Under the pieces are notes generated by a model. That model worked only from the letters and a program-made list of their open reading frames with translations. It did no database searches and was not told the DNA's origin. From Nonomuraea rhodomycinica (GTDB lineage: Bacteria; Actinomycetota; Actinomycetes; Streptosporangiales; Streptosporangiaceae), in the NCBI RefSeq assembly GCF_013363995.1, contig NZ_JABWGO010000001.1, positions 2,303,222-2,367,221 of the forward strand: a DNA stretch of 64,000 bases, in the 5' to 3' direction. Below, piece by piece: positions 60,479-64,000 of this stretch. The translations under genes and the position numbers were made by a program. The first letter of the stretch is position 1; each line of letters opens with the position of its first letter.

Positions 60479-61480
60479 ATGCACAGAATTCACTTCACGG
60501 CCGACGACCTGGCGCGGGTGCGGGTGGCGCCGACGTTAGGTCCCATGGCCGAGACCCTGTTCAGCCTGTACGCGCTGCGCGGGCGGGCGGAGGAGACGAT
60601 GTTCGGTGCGTGGCGCCGCCGGGTGCGCGGCGGCATCGACTCGCGGTTCGCCGTCCTGGCCGCCATCACCCCCGCGCGACCGCCGAGCTTTGACATGGCC
60701 CTGCTCGCCGGGCGGGGCCGCGACCTGGCCGAGAACGCCGAGACTTTCCTGGCCAGCCCCAGGAAGGCTGTCCGGGCGGAGCTGGATTTCTACGCCGGCC
60801 ACCACGGCCGGGTGCCGGCCGCGCTGGCCGGGATCGTCGACACCCTCACCGCCCGGCGGGAGGTGCTGTCCACGGTGGAGGCGTACCATCGTGGCGCTGT
60901 CGGGCCGCATTGGCGGGGTATTCGCGCCCATCTCGACGCCGAGCGCGCCCAGCGCGGCACGGTCCTGCTCGACCGCGGCGTTGACGGCCTGCTGTCCAGC
61001 CTGCACCCGAGCATCCGGTGGTCGCCGCCGATCCTCCATGTCGACAGCAGCCAGTTCGACGCTGATTTTCCCCTCAATGGGCGGGGGCTGCTCCTGGTGT
61101 CGTCGTTCTTCCTGCGCTTCCCCGCGGTGATGTACGAACCGGGCAACCCCGCCGACTGCATCCTGATCTATCCTGCCGCGCTCGGCGTCGACCACGCCGC
61201 GAGCATCTGGACGGGCGGCCCGACGACGCGGGCGCTGGCCAACCTCCTCGGGCGTACCCGCGCGTCGGTGCTCACCGCCATCGCCGACGGCGTGAACACC
61301 ACCGGCGCCCTGGCCAGGCGCCTGGACGTCTCCTCGGCGGCCATCAGCCAGCACACCGCCGTGCTGCGCGAGGCCGGCCTGATCACCACACGCCGGCATC
61401 ACAGCAGTGTCCTGCATCACTCCACCCACGCCGGTCGAGCCCTCCTCGACCGGCACGACACACCCCGCCCGGCCGCCTGA
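60479..61480 (+). CDS. ArsR-type winged-helix regulator with large N-terminal domain
   Basis: A 333-residue protein. Residues 1-240 match the DUF5937-type region found before ArsR domains in actinobacteria (MHRIHFTADDLARVRVAPT at the start). The winged helix is C-terminal (LARRLDVSSAAISQHTAVL, REAGLITTRR). No metal Cys motif is seen. ATG at 60479 follows a G7 run; GTG at 60467 is in frame. The nearest target is not clear. Confidence 0.88.
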   Translation: MHRIHFTADDLARVRVAPTLGPMAETLFSLYALRGRAEETMFGAWRRRVRGGIDSRFAVLAAITPARPPSFDMALLAGRGRDLAENAETFLASPRKAVRAELDFYAGHHGRVPAALAGIVDTLTARREVLSTVEAYHRGAVGPHWRGIRAHLDAERAQRGTVLLDRGVDGLLSSLHPSIRWSPPILHVDSSQFDADFPLNGRGLLLVSSFFLRFPAVMYEPGNPADCILIYPAALGVDHAASIWTGGPTTRALANLLGRTRASVLTAIADGVNTTGALARRLDVSSAAISQHTAVLREAGLITTRRHHSSVLHHSTHAGRALLDRHDTPRPAA

Positions 61481-61656
61481 CGCCGCATCCAGCACGTTCC
61501 CACACGCCCTCGGTTGACCGAGCAGCGCCTCGTGCAGCGGTTTCCGGTGAGATACCGCGCGGCACCCCAGTACGCGGCTCTGCGTAACGCGGATCTTCCC
61601 CCACGGATCGTCCCGGTCATGCGGCCATCTTCACATGCGCCCACCAAGCCTCTAGC

Positions 61657-61760
61657 TTGATCATCCGTTGGCTCGATCCAAGCGATGACCCGCGTCTGGC
61701 CCCACCCGGGACGAGGTCGCCGGGATCACCACGTCATGGCACATCCGGTCGACAACGAGC
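61657..61760 (+). pseudogene. Small remnant related to the gene at 56480
   Basis: TCGATCCAAGCGATG and RDEVAGITTSW correspond to TCGATCGAAGCGATG and RDEVAAIPTSW of the 56480 gene, but the middle is deleted. It lies directly beside the end of the aph-like gene, the same pairing hinted at near 56820-56860. The rest of 61481-61656 shows no gene. Confidence 0.45.
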
Positions 61761-61762
61761 CG

Positions 61763-62680
61763 CTACGCCTCGGCCAGGATGCGTTCCAAGGTGCGCCGGC
61801 CCAGGCGGCTCATCGCCGGATTGCTGTCGAGGTAGTACCAGACCAGCCCCATCGCCTGCTGGAACGCCCACGCCTTGCCCCGTTCCCATTCCACGTCGTC
61901 GCAGCCGAGCCGTTCCCTGAGCACCTGCCGCGGCCCGGTCTCCAGCAGGTGCCACGCGCTCACCAGGTCGAGGGCGGGGTCGGCGGGCCCGAAGCCGCCG
62001 ACGTCGAGGATCCCGCTCAGCCGGCCGTCCGACACCAGCACGTTGCCGGGGATCAGATCGCCGTGGGTCATCACGTCCCCCGCCGGGTCGCGGGGCAGGT
62101 TCCGCATCTTCGCCCACAGGTCGCGAAGCCGGTCCACGTCCAGGGGCAGCCGGCCGGCCTCCCGCAGCTCCTCGCTGTGCCTGAGACAGGTCTCCACCCA
62201 CGCGTCGTGGGTACGCAGGTCGCCCCCTCGGCCGTCGCCGGAGAAGGTCCGGCCGCGCGTGCCGATCGCGCGCAGGTCGCCGATGAGATCGGCGAGATCG
62301 TGGGCGAATCCGGCCGACTCCCCCGGGTCCTCGTCGGAGGCCACGACACCGGGCAGCCACGTCTGCACCGACCACGGAAGCGGGTAGTCCGCCCCGGGTT
62401 CGCCGAGCGCCACCGGCTCGGGCGTCGGGAACCGGGTGCGGCCGGCCAGTTCCCGGGCCGCCTCGGCCTCGGTCCTCAGCACGCGCCGGATCGACTCGGC
62501 GTCGCCGGGCTGCAGCGGGAGGCGAGCCGCCAGGTCGTCGCCGATGCGGAAGATGGCGTTGACCGTTCCCTGGGAGGCGACCTTCCTGACGGGCAGCCCG
62601 CGCCACTGCGGGAACTGCTCCTCCACCAGCGCCCGCACCGTGTCGGGCGTCAGCGTCAGCTGGCCGGCGTGCATCTTCAC
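61763..62680 (-). CDS. Aminoglycoside phosphotransferase-family kinase (APH)
   Basis: A 305-residue APH-fold kinase. Catalytic loop THGDLIPGNVLV is present, and the metal Asp motif reads LDVGGFGPADPALDL in place of the usual DFG/DWE-like sequence. The N-terminal lobe has QGTVNAIFRIGDDLAARLP. Such proteins may phosphorylate aminoglycosides, macrolides or other small molecules; close activity cannot be assigned. GTG at 62680 (VKMHAGQLT) matches family N-termini better than the ATG 2 codons later. Confidence 0.9.
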   Translation of the reverse strand: MKMHAGQLTLTPDTVRALVEEQFPQWRGLPVRKVASQGTVNAIFRIGDDLAARLPLQPGDAESIRRVLRTEAEAARELAGRTRFPTPEPVALGEPGADYPLPWSVQTWLPGVVASDEDPGESAGFAHDLADLIGDLRAIGTRGRTFSGDGRGGDLRTHDAWVETCLRHSEELREAGRLPLDVDRLRDLWAKMRNLPRDPAGDVMTHGDLIPGNVLVSDGRLSGILDVGGFGPADPALDLVSAWHLLETGPRQVLRERLGCDDVEWERGKAWAFQQAMGLVWYYLDSNPAMSRLGRRTLERILAEA

Positions 62681-62786
62681 GCCGGTGAGCGTCCCGCGCC
62701 CCGATCCGCGACCGCAACCCGTTTTCGTTCGCATGACGGTCAGGTCGATCAGGACGCCCGAAGGAGCGACGTCCGCGCATGCGCCG

Positions 62787-63638
62787 TCAGGACCTCCCCA
62801 GCTTCTCCTCCATCCAGGCGACGCCGAAGCGCACCACGTCCCCGGCCTCGAACAGGTGACTGTCCGCCGCGCCCACCAGGCCACGCCGCACCATCCCCGC
62901 GGCGATCATCTCCTCGGCGATGACGGCGAACGGCCAGCGGCCCTCGGGCACCACGGAGGAGTAGTCGAAGGCCCCGTCCTCCGAGTCGATGTCGCGGAAG
63001 CGGCGCCAGACCCGCTCACCGTCCACGAGGATCGGCTGCTCGTACTCCACGAACCGCTTGCCCGGCGCGTCGGCCAGCGCCTCGGCGTGGTGCAGCAGGG
63101 TGAGCGTGTCCAGCGGGGCGCCCAGCAGCAGCACCCGGCCCCCGGCGGCGACCAGCCTGGCCAGCGGGCTGCCGGGGCCGTGCGGGTCGTCCCACGGGTG
63201 GTCGGCCATCAGCTCGGCGGCCGACGCGCCGAGGGCGGCGAAGCTCGCGTCCGGATGCCGGCTGCGGACCGCGCCGGGCCGGCGGCGCAGCGCCTCCGGC
63301 AGGCGGCCGTTGGCGTGGTCGGCCTCGCTCAGCTCCGGGTCGTACGCGGGATGCCCCTCGCGCAGGGCCTCCCGCCACGGCCGGGGCCAGCCGGTGAAGT
63401 CGTACGGCGGGGCGTCGTTCCAGCCGCAGGTGACCATGAGGGTGCCGCGCTCCCCCACGACGTCGAGCAGGGCGTCGATGACGGTTCGCGTGCCGCCGGA
63501 CACGTACCCGATGGCCGACATGCGGGTGTGGAACATGACGACGTCCCCCTCGGCGAGGCCGAGAGCGGTGAGGTCGCGGGCGATCCGGTCGCGGGTCACC
63601 GGGCCGTCGGAGTGCTTGAGCAGCGCCAGCTCGTCCAT
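62787..63638 (-). CDS. AAC(3)-family aminoglycoside N-acetyltransferase
   Basis: A 283-residue protein of the antibiotic NAT (AAC(3)) family. Signature segments are VVMFHTRMSAIGYVSGG, ERGTLMVTCGWNDAPPYDF and RVLLLGAPLDTLTLLHHAE (CoA/active-site His-Glu region). It would acetylate the 3-amino group of 2-deoxystreptamine antibiotics. It lies 106 nt ahead of the APH gene in the same direction, so the two may be one resistance unit. ATG at 63638 has no clear ribosome site and a long leader. Confidence 0.92.
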   Translation of the reverse strand: MDELALLKHSDGPVTRDRIARDLTALGLAEGDVVMFHTRMSAIGYVSGGTRTVIDALLDVVGERGTLMVTCGWNDAPPYDFTGWPRPWREALREGHPAYDPELSEADHANGRLPEALRRRPGAVRSRHPDASFAALGASAAELMADHPWDDPHGPGSPLARLVAAGGRVLLLGAPLDTLTLLHHAEALADAPGKRFVEYEQPILVDGERVWRRFRDIDSEDGAFDYSSVVPEGRWPFAVIAEEMIAAGMVRRGLVGAADSHLFEAGDVVRFGVAWMEEKLGRS

Positions 63639-63718
63639 GATCGGAAGATATCGGCGGCGCGGACCTCGTGGACAGCGGGTTTCCGCGCCCGCGCACCTGG
63701 GGCCCGCAGCGGGAAGCC

Positions 63719-63739
63719 CGGCGAGGGGGTTCCCCGCCG
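63719..63739 (-). promoter_or_regulatory. Hairpin in the aac(3) leader
   Basis: CGGCGaGGGGGTTCCCCGCCG folds into a stem of about 8 bp with one bulge. It stands between the stop of a 39-codon ORF and the aac(3) start, the place expected for an attenuator. Confidence 0.4.
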
Positions 63740-63765
63740 AGCCTCTTTCCGGGTCGGGTGCGAGC

Positions 63766-63885
63766 TCAGTGACGGTTGCGGAGCCGGCGGCGCGCGAGTG
63801 ACGCGCCAGAGCTGTCGTCCTCTGGTGAGCGATGAGGATCGAACACCGGCACGTAGGGCAGGCCCAGGTACTTCAGGATAGACAT
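63766..63885 (-). CDS. 39-residue ORF upstream of aac(3)
   Basis: ATG at 63885 has GGAGA 5 nt upstream. The peptide starts MSILKYLGLPYVPVFDPHRS and ends in the basic ARRRLRNRH. It is not a known family to me. Position, ribosome site and the hairpin after it suggest either a leader peptide or a small protein in its own right. The remaining bases to 64000 hold no gene I can support. Confidence 0.5.
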   Translation of the reverse strand: MSILKYLGLPYVPVFDPHRSPEDDSSGASLARRRLRNRH

Positions 63886-64000
63886 GGTGTTCTCCGTTTG
63901 ATATCTCTGGCGGGTCCTGGTACCTCCCCCGCCCTCCTCCGCCACAACACCCCGGCTGTCCCGAGACTGCCCCGGCCGAGGGGGCTGTGACCTGGTTTTT

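Noticed and set aside
54000-62000. Insertion sequence or phage as the cause of the broken genes
   Set aside because: No transposase, integrase, terminal inverted repeats or target duplications could be found.

Overview
The window is very GC-rich, third-codon-position-GC DNA with GTG/TTG starts, many 4-base GTGA/ATGA gene overlaps and candidate leaderless promoters. Deazaflavin (F420)-type enzymes, a membrane Ser/Thr kinase, a CHAP cell-wall protein and many GntR/TetR/ArsR regulators also fit an actinobacterium. The order Streptosporangiales (Nonomuraea/Actinomadura-like) is my inference. No tRNA, rRNA, transposase, integrase or CRISPR array was seen.

Layout. (1) 1-8998: a histidine-kinase-like membrane protein cut by the window edge, two beta-lactamase-fold hydrolases, a cyclase-family hydrolase, an SDR plus an isochorismatase-like protein, and a receptor-type Ser/Thr kinase. 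(2) 9027-26177, all on the minus strand: a complete trans-4-hydroxy-L-proline catabolic operon (4-hydroxyproline epimerase, three-subunit D-hydroxyproline dehydrogenase, pyrroline-4-hydroxy-2-carboxylate deaminase, alpha-ketoglutarate-semialdehyde dehydrogenase, GntR regulator). It is joined to an oligopeptide ABC importer, two proline-specific peptidases and a GH127 beta-L-arabinofuranosidase. Together these could import arabinosylated hydroxyproline-rich peptides (plant extensin-type), strip arabinose, cut Xaa-Pro/Pro-Xaa bonds and burn hydroxyproline to 2-oxoglutarate. (3) 26558-32817: a CoA-dependent catabolic operon (Zn-ribbon protein, VOC protein, AMP-forming and ADP-forming acyl-CoA ligases, SDR) and a divergent thioesterase with a KstR-like operator. 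(4) 33090-43516: CHAP protein, paired acyl-CoA dehydrogenases with an F420-type oxidoreductase, a TetR-controlled divergent unit, HSL-type esterase, DJ-1/PfpI protein and LysR. (5) 43519-50769: branched-chain-amino-acid-type ABC transporter in which LivH, LivM and LivF are fused in one 923-residue protein, a zinc alcohol dehydrogenase, and a cupin/ArsR-rhodanese operon. (6) 50878-55076: BTAD-type regulator, small secreted protein, MMPL exporter and divergent TetR. (7) 55077-61765: a decayed region with a Doc toxin-antitoxin pair, several pseudogenes including a partial frameshifted copy of the nearby tetR, an orphan sugar-binding lipoprotein and three small secreted proteins. (8) 61763-64000: an APH-type kinase and an AAC(3)-type acetyltransferase, preceded by a possible 39-residue leader ORF and a hairpin.

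Two regulatory patterns tie the window together. A 16-bp imperfect palindrome close to CCAAGCGnGCGCTWGG recurs at six places, each upstream of a CoA/alcohol/hydrolase-type catabolic gene or of the Liv transporter (3945, 6531, 26558, 39046, 48344, 48414). A half-site AGTGCAATG recurs at both promoters of the hydroxyproline/arabinoside locus (16348, 26201-26233). All operator assignments are read by eye and untested.
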